From assembly GCA_964429385.1 (NCBI GenBank), contig CAYSBR010000015.1, positions 1 to 64,000 of the forward strand: a stretch of 64,000 nt of DNA. The letters are read 5' to 3'. The DNA is from UBA2377 sp964429385. Lineage in GTDB: Bacteria > Verrucomicrobiota > Verrucomicrobiia > Opitutales > Opitutaceae. Positions 54,549 to 63,631 of the stretch are shown here, piece by piece. Both the position numbers and the translations under genes were made by a program. The stretch's first letter is position 1. Every line of letters begins with the position of its first letter. The notes under the pieces are model-generated. The model saw only the letters and a program-made list of their open reading frames with translations. It did not search any database and was not told the DNA's origin.

Positions 54549-55712
54549 ATGGCCCGCGCTTCGTCCGCTGTTTCCGGTCCCGCCCGCCTGGTTCTCAACC
54601 CGGTGGCGGTCATGGTCGTCTGTGCCATCGGTCTCACGATCCTCGGCCTCACGATTCTTTTCAGCGCGAGCGCCGCGTTTCAGCAGGGGCCTTTTTTCTA
54701 TCTGAACAAGCAGCTGATCGGCGTGGGCGGCGCGGTGGTGGTCTGCCTCGTCACAAGCCGGATCAATCTGGATTATGCGCGGCGGCACGTGGTGCTGCTG
54801 AGTGTGATCGCGCTCGTGCTGCTTGTGCTGGTGCTCATTCCGCCGTTTGGCATCGAGGTAAAGGGAAGCCGGCGCTGGCTGGGCCTCGGGCCGTTGCGCT
54901 TCCAGGTTTCGGAAATCGCCAAGCTGGCGGTGGTTTTCTGCCTCGCGCATTACCTTGCGCTCAACCAGACGCGCATCGGTGAGTTCAAGCGCGGCTTCCT
55001 CATCCCGATCGGCATCGTGGGCGCGTTTGCCGGACTGATTGTGCTGGAGCCCGACTTCGGCACGGCGGCTCTCGTCATGGGCGTGGGGCTGACGCTGCTT
55101 TTCCTCGCCGGGGCCAAGTGGCGCTACATCATGCCGGCCCTGGGCGCGCTGGCTCTGGGCTTTGCGGTGCTGGTGATCCACAATCCCAACCGGCTGCGCC
55201 GCTTTCTCGCCTTTCTGGATGTCGAGGGAAACAAGCAGGGCGGCACCTATCAGCTGTATCAGGCTCTGGCGGCCTTTGCGGCCGGGGGCACCGAAGGAGT
55301 CGGGCTAGGCCAGGGGCGCCAGCAACTCAGCTACCTGCCGGAGGCGCACACGGACTTCATCCTGGCGGTGGTGGCGGAGGAGCTCGGCCTGTGGTTCACG
55401 ATGGGGGTCGTTGTGCTGTTCACCCTCATGTTCGTCGCCGGTCTGATCCATCTGCGGCGGGCGCCCAATCTCTTTCAATACCTGCTGGTGGCGGGGTGCC
55501 TGCTCCTCATTGCGTTGCAGGCGATCATCAACATCGGCGTGGTGACGGGACTCTTTCCGACCAAGGGCATGTCGCTGCCGTTCATCAGCGCGGGACTTTC
55601 CAATCTCACGCTCATGGGACTGCTGCTGGGCATCCTGCTCAACACGCAGCGCACCTGGGGGCGGGTTGCCTTGCCGGGACGATCCCGGACGATGCAGGAG
55701 GTCTTGGCGTGA
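54549..55712 (+). CDS. ftsW: peptidoglycan glycosyltransferase FtsW
   Basis: Encodes 387 residues with about ten membrane helices of the SEDS family. It polymerises lipid II at the septum with FtsI. Family segments are LFSASAAF near 38, KGSRRWLGLGPLRFQVSEIAKLA near 102, LEPDFGTAALV near 160 with the catalytic Asp, the long extracellular loop with QLYQALAAFAAGG and YLPEAHTDFILAVVAEE, and FPTKGMSLPFISAGLSNL. RodA is the alternative, but the cluster position argues for FtsW. Confidence 0.95.
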   Translation: MARASSAVSGPARLVLNPVAVMVVCAIGLTILGLTILFSASAAFQQGPFFYLNKQLIGVGGAVVVCLVTSRINLDYARRHVVLLSVIALVLLVLVLIPPFGIEVKGSRRWLGLGPLRFQVSEIAKLAVVFCLAHYLALNQTRIGEFKRGFLIPIGIVGAFAGLIVLEPDFGTAALVMGVGLTLLFLAGAKWRYIMPALGALALGFAVLVIHNPNRLRRFLAFLDVEGNKQGGTYQLYQALAAFAAGGTEGVGLGQGRQQLSYLPEAHTDFILAVVAEELGLWFTMGVVVLFTLMFVAGLIHLRRAPNLFQYLLVAGCLLLIALQAIINIGVVTGLFPTKGMSLPFISAGLSNLTLMGLLLGILLNTQRTWGRVALPGRSRTMQEVLA

Positions 55713-56833
55713 GCACGTTCCTCATTTCCTGCGGCGGCACCGGCGGACATCTTTCACCGGGGATTTCCCTGGCCGAGGGGCTGACCGCCCGCGGTCATAC
55801 GGTGACGTTGCTCATCAGCCGGAAGAAGGTGGATGCGCGGCTGATCGAGAAATATCCGCAGTTCAATTTTGTGCCTGTGCCGGGGACGGGGTTCTCGTGG
55901 CATCCCGTGGCGCTGGTGCGCTGCGTGGTGTCGCAGATCCAGGGGTTTTTGTTCTGTTTGAAACTGGTGCGGACGCAGCAGCCCGCCGGTATCATGGCCT
56001 TTGGCGGATTCACGTCGGCGGGCGTGGTGCTTGCCGGGAGAATGAACCGCATTCCGGTCGTGTTGCACGAGGCGAACCGGGTGCCGGGACTGGCGATCCG
56101 CGCGCTCGGGCGCGTGGCCGATCGGGTTTACCTGCCACCGGGCGTGAAGCTGCCCGGAGTACGGGCCCGCCACATCCGACATGTCGGCATGCCGGTGCGG
56201 GAGGAGATTCGTGCGCTGCCGGTCACAGTGGCGCGGCAGACGCTGGGGCTGGACCCGATGCAGAAGGTGCTCGTGATCTTTGGCGGCAGTCAGGGTTCGG
56301 GCCCGCTCAACGATTTTGTCCGCCGTCATCTGCCGCAACTCGCGGCGGAGGGTGTGCAGGTGTATTGCGTGACCGGCCTGGGCAAAGGACGGGAGGAGAC
56401 GCAGGAGCTCAGGGCGCGCAGCGGCGCGGTCGTGAAGGCGACCTTCGTACCTTTCTGCGACCGCGTGGCCGAGCTGCTGTCCGCCGCCGATCTCGTTCTG
56501 GCCCGCGCCGGCGCGGGCACGATTGCCGAGCTCATCCGCTGCGCGACTCCGGCCATTCTGGTGCCGTATCCGCAGGCGGCGGATGACCACCAGCGCGCGA
56601 ACGCCCTCTTCTTCGAAAAACAGGGCGGCGGGATTGTCATCGAGCAAAGCCAGCTGGCCACCTTGCAGGCCGAGGTGCTGGACACGATCTTCAACGACTG
56701 GCTGCTGCGAAAGTTTCGCACAAATCTTCAGCGAATGGACCGGGCCAATGCGCTTGAGTTCATGCTCGCGGATATGGAGGAGCTGGTGAAACCGCCACCC
56801 GGCCGGCCTTCGGCCCGGCCGCTGCCGATATGA
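55709..56833 (+). CDS. murG: lipid II synthase, MurG GlcNAc transferase
   Basis: Encodes 374 residues from GTG 55709, overlapping the ftsW stop by 4 bases, with AGGAGG 7 bases upstream. It adds GlcNAc to lipid I on the inner face of the membrane. The GT28 fold shows the N-terminal glycine loop SCGGTGGHLSPG, GGFTSAGVVLAG, HEANRVPGLA, the second loop FGGSQGSGPLNDF and the UDP-GlcNAc site ARAGAGTIAELI followed by PYPQAADDHQ. Length is standard. No alternative ATG lies before the glycine loop. Confidence 0.96.
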   Translation: MSTFLISCGGTGGHLSPGISLAEGLTARGHTVTLLISRKKVDARLIEKYPQFNFVPVPGTGFSWHPVALVRCVVSQIQGFLFCLKLVRTQQPAGIMAFGGFTSAGVVLAGRMNRIPVVLHEANRVPGLAIRALGRVADRVYLPPGVKLPGVRARHIRHVGMPVREEIRALPVTVARQTLGLDPMQKVLVIFGGSQGSGPLNDFVRRHLPQLAAEGVQVYCVTGLGKGREETQELRARSGAVVKATFVPFCDRVAELLSAADLVLARAGAGTIAELIRCATPAILVPYPQAADDHQRANALFFEKQGGGIVIEQSQLATLQAEVLDTIFNDWLLRKFRTNLQRMDRANALEFMLADMEELVKPPPGRPSARPLPI

Positions 56834-59136
56834 GTGAGCTTCTCCCATCCCGCCTGTTTGGTCGCGAGGTGCGGCGGATTCATTGTGTCGGCATCGGCGG
56901 CATGGGCATGGCGCCAATGGCGATCTATCTCGCCCAAGCGGGTCTGATCGTCACCGGCGAGGATGACGGCCTGACCGGGGAGGTGCGGGCGGCGCTGGCC
57001 GCGGCGCAGATCGTGCCGGGTCCATTGCCGGAAGCGTGCGACCTGATGGTTTGCTCCTCGGCGATCGGGGCCTCGCATCCGGCGCGGCGCGCGGCGGAGG
57101 CGCGGGGGCTGCCGGTGGTGCGACGGGGTGAATTGCTGGCGGAGATGGTGCGCGGGCGCAAGCTGGTCGCGGTCTGCGGTGCCCATGGCAAGACCACGGT
57201 CACGGCGATGCTGATCGCGGCATTGCGGCGGGCGGAGTTCCCGGCGGGGCACATTCTGGGCGGCTTGTTTGCCGACCCTTCGTGGTCTCCGGCGGCGCTT
57301 GGGACGAACGACTGGGTCGTGGCGGAGGTGGATGAGAGTGATGGCACGATCGGGCATTTCTCCCCCGCGATCACGGTGATGGTGAATCTCGACTGGGATC
57401 ATCCCGACCACTACCGCACTCCGGAGGCGCTTGAGCGCACTTTCGCGGCGCTGGCCGCGCGCACGACGGGGGCGGTGCTGGTGCATGAAGCCTGCGCCCG
57501 CTCGCGCGCGGTGGCGCCGGCGGCGGAGACCTTCGGGCGCAACGGACAGTTTTCCTATGCCGTGGAAACCGAGGAGGCGGGGGGGCAGCACCTGAGCCTC
57601 GGCGGAAAATTTTCCATCCCTGCCGCCAGGGTGCGGGCGGGCGGTGGATTCAACGCCCTCAATGCGGCGGCGGCGCTCGCGACAGCCCAACTCATGGGCG
57701 CGAAACTTTCACCAGCAGTGCTGGCTGACTACCCGGGCGTGCGGCGCCGTCAATCGGTGCTGCACGCCTCCGGGGGTCTGACGGTCATTGAGGATTACGC
57801 GCATCACCCGACGGAAATCCGCGCCCTGCTGGCGGGATTGCGCCCGCGCGTACCCGCGGGCGGGCGGCTGGTGGTCGTGTTTCAGCCGCATCGTTTCAGC
57901 CGCACCGCCCAGTTCAAAGCGGAGTTCGCCGAGGCGCTCGCGGCGGCGGATCGCGGTTATCTCCTTGAGGTTTATCCGGCGGGAGAAGCGCCGGTGGCTG
58001 GCGGCACCACGGCGGATATCCATGCCTTGATGAAGCCGGGGAAGGCGGGGGCGCGCTTTGATCATGTGACGGGTGCCGATGACGTCCTGCGCGCAACGCT
58101 GACCCGCGAGACAAGGCCGGGCGATGTGGTGTTGTTTGTCGGCGCGGGCGATATTGATCGCAAGGCGCGGAGCTGGCTTGAAAAACGCGGCAGGGCGGAG
58201 CGCTGGGATGCGTGGGTGGCGACGCTCGCGCCGCAGCTGGGGGCGGGCACGGTTTTACGACGGGAGGAAGCGCTTGGCGCAAAAACCACGCTCCGCGTGG
58301 GCGGTGCGGCCCGGGTCTATGCGGCGCCGGCGGATGAGGCTGATTTGCAACGGCTGCTCCGGGCGGCGACCGCCGCCGGGGTGGAGGTGTTCATGCTGGG
58401 GCGCGGTTCCAACCTCATCGTGCCGGATGAGGGGGTTGAAGGGCTGGTGATCGCGTTGACGCAGCCCCACTGGGCGGGCTTTGAGCCGTTGCCGGACGGG
58501 CGTATCCGGGTGGGAGCGGGGCTGCGCTTGAAGAATCTTTGCGGTCAGGCGGCCAAGGCGGGATTGGGCGGCTTTGAGTTTCTGGAAGGAATCCCCGGCA
58601 ATGTCGGCGGCGCGTTGCGCATGAATGCCGGCGCGATGGGCGGCTGGATGTTCGATGTGGTCGAGGAGGTGCGCCTGATGACATGGGAAGGCGAAATCAA
58701 AACACTGCCGAGGGCGGAGATGCATGTCGCCTACCGGCATTGTGAGGAATTGCATCATGCCATCGCACTGGGTGCGGTCCTGCGGGCGCCCCGGCAGGCC
58801 GGAGAGGCGACGGCGATCAGCCGGCAGATGGATGACTACCGGAACAAACGGCACGAGAGCCAGCCGCGCGAGCCAAGCGCCGGGTGCATTTTCAAAAACC
58901 CGCCGGGCGACTCGGCCGGGCGCCTGATCGAGCAGAGCGGATTGAAGGGCGAGCGGGTGGGGGCGGCCGAGGTTTCCACGGTGCACGGCAATTTCATCAT
59001 CAACCGGGGCGGTGCCACCGCCGGGGACGTACTGGCGCTGGTGCGCCGGGTGCGCGCGGGGGTGCACGCGGCCACGGGCGTCGAGCTTGAGCCGGAGGTC
59101 CTGCTCTACGGCAAGGCCTGGAGGGATGTATTATGA
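56830..59136 (+). CDS. murC-murB: MurC-MurB fusion: UDP-MurNAc--L-alanine ligase and UDP-MurNAc dehydrogenase
   Basis: Encodes 768 residues. Residues 1-455 are MurC, which adds L-alanine to UDP-MurNAc: HCVGIGGMGMAP, ATP loop CGAHGKTTVT (near 116), VDESDGTI, EDYAHHPTEI and LFVGAGDIDRKA. Residues 470-768 are MurB, the FAD enzyme that makes UDP-MurNAc: TTLRVGGAARVYAAP (near 485), MLGRGSNLIVPD (near 522), EFLEGIPGNVGGALRMNAGA and the C-terminal AGCIFKNPPGDSAGRLIE. The protein thus does two consecutive steps. No other murB is in the window. The start overlaps murG and the end overlaps ddl, each as ATGA. Confidence 0.95.
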   Translation: MSELLPSRLFGREVRRIHCVGIGGMGMAPMAIYLAQAGLIVTGEDDGLTGEVRAALAAAQIVPGPLPEACDLMVCSSAIGASHPARRAAEARGLPVVRRGELLAEMVRGRKLVAVCGAHGKTTVTAMLIAALRRAEFPAGHILGGLFADPSWSPAALGTNDWVVAEVDESDGTIGHFSPAITVMVNLDWDHPDHYRTPEALERTFAALAARTTGAVLVHEACARSRAVAPAAETFGRNGQFSYAVETEEAGGQHLSLGGKFSIPAARVRAGGGFNALNAAAALATAQLMGAKLSPAVLADYPGVRRRQSVLHASGGLTVIEDYAHHPTEIRALLAGLRPRVPAGGRLVVVFQPHRFSRTAQFKAEFAEALAAADRGYLLEVYPAGEAPVAGGTTADIHALMKPGKAGARFDHVTGADDVLRATLTRETRPGDVVLFVGAGDIDRKARSWLEKRGRAERWDAWVATLAPQLGAGTVLRREEALGAKTTLRVGGAARVYAAPADEADLQRLLRAATAAGVEVFMLGRGSNLIVPDEGVEGLVIALTQPHWAGFEPLPDGRIRVGAGLRLKNLCGQAAKAGLGGFEFLEGIPGNVGGALRMNAGAMGGWMFDVVEEVRLMTWEGEIKTLPRAEMHVAYRHCEELHHAIALGAVLRAPRQAGEATAISRQMDDYRNKRHESQPREPSAGCIFKNPPGDSAGRLIEQSGLKGERVGAAEVSTVHGNFIINRGGATAGDVLALVRRVRAGVHAATGVELEPEVLLYGKAWRDVL

Positions 59137-60053
59137 ATCCACCGATCATCGCGGTCTTTGCCGGCGGCACGTCCGCCGAGCGTGAGGTCTCGCTCGGCTC
59201 CGGCCGGGCCTGCGCCAACGCTCTGGCGCGTTCGTTTCCGGTGCGGTTTTTTGAGATCAACGCCGATGCCCTGCCCGGGGAACTCGACCCCGCCCGACAC
59301 GTGGTGTTCTCCACCTTGCACGGTACGTTTGGCGAGGATGGCGGGATGCAGCGGCTGCTCGATGCCGCGGGGGTGGTTTACTCGGGCTGCGATGCCGCCG
59401 CCAGCGCGCTGACGCTGGATAAATCCCGGACCAAGGCGGCGGCGCTGGCGCAGGGGGTGGCCGGTGCGCGGCAGCTACAGTTCACCGCCGCGGACAAGCC
59501 GACGGCGGATGCGGTCATCGCGGCCTTGGGTGCGATGGTCGTGCTGAAGCCCAATAACGAGGGCAGCAGCGTGGGCCTCACCATTGCGACGGATCGGGCC
59601 ACACTTGCGACCGCGCTGGCCGGCATCCGGAGCGGGGACTGGCTGGTCGAGGAACGAATCGTCGGCCGCGAATTGTCCGTCGGCGTGTTGCAGGGCCGCG
59701 CGTTGGGCGTGGTGGAGATCCGTCCGAAATCGGGAGTTTACGATTACGTGAGCAAATACACGAAGGGGATGACGGAGTATTTCGCACCCGCCCCGCTGGG
59801 CGAGGAGCAGACCGCTCTGGTGCAGCGCGCCGCCGAGCGCGCGTTCGCCGCCTGCGGCTGTCGCGATTATGCGCGTGTGGATTTCATTCTTTCGGAGAAA
59901 AACGCGCTTTATTTTCTGGAAATCAACACGCTGCCCGGCATGAAAGAAACCAGTCTGCTGCCAATGAGTGCACGCTGCGCGGGGATGGACTTCACGGCGT
60001 TGGTTCGGGAACTCGTCGTGCCTGCGGTGCGGCGTTTCACTTCGAAGGCCTGA
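59133..60053 (+). CDS. ddl: D-alanine--D-alanine ligase
   Basis: Encodes 306 residues, the DdlB length. An ATP-grasp enzyme that joins two D-alanines for MurF. Features are the N-terminal FAGGTSAEREVSLGSG, HGTFGEDGGMQRLLD, ATP-binding KPNNEGSSVGL, EERIVGRELSVGVL, and metal-binding YFLEINTLPGMKETSLLP with the Glu and Asn ligands. The Tyr-Lys segment YDYVSKYTKG that positions substrate is present. The phenylalanine or tyrosine that separates D-Ala from D-Lac ligases was not resolved. Confidence 0.95.
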   Translation: MNPPIIAVFAGGTSAEREVSLGSGRACANALARSFPVRFFEINADALPGELDPARHVVFSTLHGTFGEDGGMQRLLDAAGVVYSGCDAAASALTLDKSRTKAAALAQGVAGARQLQFTAADKPTADAVIAALGAMVVLKPNNEGSSVGLTIATDRATLATALAGIRSGDWLVEERIVGRELSVGVLQGRALGVVEIRPKSGVYDYVSKYTKGMTEYFAPAPLGEEQTALVQRAAERAFAACGCRDYARVDFILSEKNALYFLEINTLPGMKETSLLPMSARCAGMDFTALVRELVVPAVRRFTSKA

Positions 60054-60067
60054 CGCCCTGTCAACGC

Positions 60068-61072
60068 ATGAATCAACCGAACACCCTGAAGTCATCAAAC
60101 GCGCGCAACTGGCGGGACATCCCCCAGCAGGTGAAGCCGCGCGCGATGTCCCGGGGCGGTCGCCGGCGGGCGGTGATGGCTTTGCTCCGGACGGTGCTCG
60201 TGATCTGCGTCTTTGTCGGCCTTGGGGCGGCGGGGTGGTGGGCCTATGAGACCTACCGCCAGTATCCGCAGTCGCTCACGCGCGCGGCCAGTCTGCCGCC
60301 GGTGAAGGCCGTGACGCTGACGACGGACGGCGTGTTGGATGAGAACTGGGTCAAACGCACGCTGGCTCTGCCGGTCAATGCGACCCTCATGGAACTTGAT
60401 CTGGCGGCCTTGCGCGACCGGCTTTTGGTGAGCGGACAGGTGCGGGCGGCCACCCTGAGCCGTAATTTCCCCGAGACTTTGGTGATCCACTTGTCGGAGC
60501 ATTCCCCCATCGCCCGGGTGATGGTGCAGCAGCCGGGCGGGGAGATGGAAGAATTGCTGGTGGCGCGCGATGGCTCGGTGTATCGCGGCACGGGTTACGA
60601 ACACCAGGTGGTCCAGTCGCTGGTCTGGCTCGATGGCTTCACCCTAGCGCGCGACGGAGGCCGGATCCAACCCATTCCCGGCATGGAAATCGCCTCCGAT
60701 CTCATCGCGAAGGCGCACAACGAGACGCCGGAAATCTATGCCACTTGGCGCGTGGTGTCACTGGCGCGCCTGCAGTCCGACGGCGTGATCGAGGTGCGCG
60801 CGACCAATATCGAGCGGATCTATTTTGGCACCGATGAGGATTTTTTCCGCCAGCTGGCCCGGCTTTCCACGCTGCTGGACGTTGCGCCCTCCCAGCCGGA
60901 CCGGCCGCTGCGCGAGGTGAATCTCTCCCTTGGCCGTACTTCGGACGGCCGGGTGCAGGTGCCCGTGAAGCTTGATGCGCCGGAGTCCGCCGCCCGCCCG
61001 CGCGCCACGCCGCCTGCCGCTTCCTCTTCCCGTCTCTTCAACCCGCCGCCACGAACCGCCCGTGAGTTCTAA
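60068..61072 (+). CDS. ftsQ: cell division protein FtsQ
   Basis: Encodes 334 residues. A basic cytoplasmic tail with RGGRRRAV precedes a membrane helix (about 37-58), a POTRA-like domain (about 75-150, VKAVTLTTDGVLDENWVKRT then LDLAALRDRLLVSGQVRAATL and FPETLVIHLSEHSPIARV) and a beta domain. This is the FtsQ/DivIB layout. The C-terminal 50 residues are Pro/Ala/Arg-rich and probably disordered. It lies between ddl and ftsA as in many Gram-negative clusters. Confidence 0.88.
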   Translation: MNQPNTLKSSNARNWRDIPQQVKPRAMSRGGRRRAVMALLRTVLVICVFVGLGAAGWWAYETYRQYPQSLTRAASLPPVKAVTLTTDGVLDENWVKRTLALPVNATLMELDLAALRDRLLVSGQVRAATLSRNFPETLVIHLSEHSPIARVMVQQPGGEMEELLVARDGSVYRGTGYEHQVVQSLVWLDGFTLARDGGRIQPIPGMEIASDLIAKAHNETPEIYATWRVVSLARLQSDGVIEVRATNIERIYFGTDEDFFRQLARLSTLLDVAPSQPDRPLREVNLSLGRTSDGRVQVPVKLDAPESAARPRATPPAASSSRLFNPPPRTAREF

Positions 61073-62264
61073 TTCCCCCGCCATCATCGGTGCCGTTGAA
61101 ATCGGCACCTCACAGATCACCGTTCTCGTCGGCGAATGCACGGACCGCGGTCTGTCCATCGTCGGCCGCGGCGAATGCCAGTCGCGCGGCATTATCAAGG
61201 GCGAGGTGGTGGACTACCGCGCCGCCAGCGAGTGCACGCACAGCGCGCTGGAGATGGCCGAGCGTGAAGCGGGCGAGAAGATCGAGGCCGTGTTTCTCGC
61301 CCAGACGGGTGCGCACCTGGCGGGTTTTTACAACGAGGCCGCTCTGAACGTGCGGGCGGCGGACAACATGATCAGCCGGAATGACATCAACACGGTCTGC
61401 GAACTGGCCCGGGCCAAGGAGCTGCCCGGCGGTCGTATCGTGGTGCACCATATCCAGCGTCCCTTCCGGGTGGACGGAAGAATCGTGCCGAATCCCGAAC
61501 ACCTCGTCGGCCAGCGCCTGGAAGCGGGCTACTGGACCGTGCATGCGCTGGAGACCAAGCTGGCGGACATGATTCATGTCATCAGCGGGTTCAACCTGGC
61601 GGTGCGCGAGATCGTGCTGTCGAGCCTGGCTTCCGGCCATATTGTGACGACGGCCGAGGAGCGGCAGCACGGGGTGCTCGCCATCGATATCGGCGCCGGT
61701 ACCACGGATTTCGTTCTCTATCGTGACGGGATGCCGCATATCACGGGGGTGCTGCCTGTCGGCGGCACGCACCTGACCAACGATCTCAGCATCGGTCTGC
61801 GTCTCACAGAAGGGCAGGCGGAGATGATCAAGCTGCGCTACGGGCGGGCCGACGTGCAGGCGCGGGACAAGGCGGAGCGCGTGTGGTTGCACGGCAATTT
61901 CAGCATCGGCGACCGCCAGTTCTCCCGCGTTGCGATCGAGCAGATCACCGCGGCGCGCGCGGCGGAAATCCTGGAGGTCGTGCGCAAGAAGCTGGGCGGC
62001 GCGTTTTCCCCGGAGACCTGTTCGGCCGGGGTGGTGCTGACCGGCGGCACGGCCAAGCTGCCGGGGTTTGCCGAGGCGGCGGCGCGCGTCTTTGGCGTGC
62101 CTGCGCATCTGGGCGAACCTCCCGGCTGGGTGGCGGAGAACCTGCGGGATCCCCACTACAGCACGGCGCTCGGCGTGCTGCATTATGGGATGCAGGCCCA
62201 GACCCAGCATCATGCCACCCGGCGCCGGACCGGTTTCTTCAAACGCCTTTTCGCCACGACCTGA
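61062..62264 (+). CDS. ftsA: cell division protein FtsA
   Basis: Encodes 400 residues from GTG 61062, overlapping the ftsQ stop by 11 bases; no ATG lies near a sensible start, and the first conserved segment AIIGAVEIGTSQITVLVGE follows within a few codons. It is an actin-like ATPase that ties FtsZ to the membrane. The phosphate loops AVEIGTSQ and AIDIGAGTTDFVLY, the adenosine motif VVLTGGTAKLPGF, and the C-terminal amphipathic helix (RRRTGFFKRLFATT) that binds the membrane are visible. Length matches the family. Confidence 0.95.
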   Translation: MSSNSPAIIGAVEIGTSQITVLVGECTDRGLSIVGRGECQSRGIIKGEVVDYRAASECTHSALEMAEREAGEKIEAVFLAQTGAHLAGFYNEAALNVRAADNMISRNDINTVCELARAKELPGGRIVVHHIQRPFRVDGRIVPNPEHLVGQRLEAGYWTVHALETKLADMIHVISGFNLAVREIVLSSLASGHIVTTAEERQHGVLAIDIGAGTTDFVLYRDGMPHITGVLPVGGTHLTNDLSIGLRLTEGQAEMIKLRYGRADVQARDKAERVWLHGNFSIGDRQFSRVAIEQITAARAAEILEVVRKKLGGAFSPETCSAGVVLTGGTAKLPGFAEAAARVFGVPAHLGEPPGWVAENLRDPHYSTALGVLHYGMQAQTQHHATRRRTGFFKRLFATT

Positions 62265-62269
62265 GCGCC

Positions 62270-63520
62270 ATGAACCTCAACGAACTTCCGCTGGAGCACG
62301 AGATGCTCGCCGATCGCAACATCGCCATCAAGCTCGTGGGCATCGGCGGGGCCGGCTCCAACGCGGTGGACCGGCTCAAGATGGAAAATCTGGAGCGTTT
62401 GCAGCTGGCGGTCATCAACACGGATTATCAGGCGCTCTCGACCTCGCCCGTGCAGGACAAGGTGTTGATCGGCATGAGCGTCACACGCGGGTTGGGCGCC
62501 GGCGGCGACCCCGATCTCGGTCGCGAGGCGGCCGAGGCCGATCGTGAAAAAATCGCCGCGGTCGTGAAGGATTGCGACTTGGTTTTCCTGATTGCCGGCA
62601 TGGGCGGCGGCACCGGCAGCGGCGCCATCCCCGAGGTGGCGGAAATCGCGACCGAGGCGGGCGCGCTTGTCGTGGCGTTTGTGACGATGCCCTTCAGCTT
62701 CGAAGGCGGCCGCCGGCTCAAGCAGGCGGAGGAAGGATTGCAGGCCCTGCGACGGGTTTGCGACGCGGTGATCCCGTTGCCCAATGATATGCTGCTGCAG
62801 GAAGGCGCCGAGGATGCCTCCGTGCTCGATTCCTTTGCGCGGGCCGATGAGTGGATCGGCCGCGGGGTGAAGTCCATCTGGGCGATGCTGTTTAAGACCG
62901 GCCTGATCAACCTGGATTTTTCCGCCTTGCGCCAGGCCTTCCAGCACCGCGGCGGCAAAACCCTCTTCGGGCTGGGAGAAGGGACGGGGGAGAACGCCGT
63001 GGCCGATGCCATCGCCAGTCTGCGCCTTTGTCCGCTGCTGCACACTCCGGAATTTTCCCGCAAGGCCGACCGTCTGCTGGTGAACATCGTGGGCGGGACC
63101 GATCTCACCTTGCCCAAGGTCAACGAACTGATGACGTCCATCACCGACCAGTTTGGCCGCGATTCGCACATCATCATGGGTGCGGTCATCGACGAGAGCA
63201 TGCAGAATCGGGTGGAAGTCTGCGTCATCGGAACGAGCGATATGGGGGGAAGGGCCCCGGCGCGTCGTCCCGTGGGCGCACAGCAGGGCCGGACCACCCG
63301 GGCTCCCTTTATTCCCGCCCCGAGTCCCAAAGCCGAAGCCCCGGCGATTCTGCCGGAGCCGGTGGAGGTGGGCCGGGCGGCGCAAACGGCGCAGGACGAG
63401 TTCGGCTTTGGCGAGATTGAGAGCCGCGGTTACTTCGAAAAAACCGACCGCAACCTCTTTGACGGCCAGGATCTCGATGTGCCGACCTATCTGCGCAAGG
63501 GGATCAAGATCGCGCTCTGA
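62270..63520 (+). CDS. ftsZ: cell division protein FtsZ
   Basis: Encodes 416 residues from ATG 62270. The tubulin-like GTPase has the IGGAGSNAVDR start, the NTDYQAL segment, the signature GGGTGSG (112-118) and the T7 loop region (GLINLDFSALRQAF). The C-terminal linker (about 320-400) is Pro/Ala-rich. The final DVPTYLRKGIKIAL-like tail corresponds to the conserved peptide that binds FtsA. Beyond the stop I see no simple terminator, so read-through into obg is possible. Confidence 0.97.
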   Translation: MNLNELPLEHEMLADRNIAIKLVGIGGAGSNAVDRLKMENLERLQLAVINTDYQALSTSPVQDKVLIGMSVTRGLGAGGDPDLGREAAEADREKIAAVVKDCDLVFLIAGMGGGTGSGAIPEVAEIATEAGALVVAFVTMPFSFEGGRRLKQAEEGLQALRRVCDAVIPLPNDMLLQEGAEDASVLDSFARADEWIGRGVKSIWAMLFKTGLINLDFSALRQAFQHRGGKTLFGLGEGTGENAVADAIASLRLCPLLHTPEFSRKADRLLVNIVGGTDLTLPKVNELMTSITDQFGRDSHIIMGAVIDESMQNRVEVCVIGTSDMGGRAPARRPVGAQQGRTTRAPFIPAPSPKAEAPAILPEPVEVGRAAQTAQDEFGFGEIESRGYFEKTDRNLFDGQDLDVPTYLRKGIKIAL

Positions 63521-63631
63521 GCCGGGGCGGCCGGTCGGTTTTTGGGCCGATGGCGGCCGTGATCCGGCTCGGAAACGAAGCGGCTGAATCCACTCCTTGG
63601 CAAACGCACCGGCTTCTGCATCGTTGCGCCC

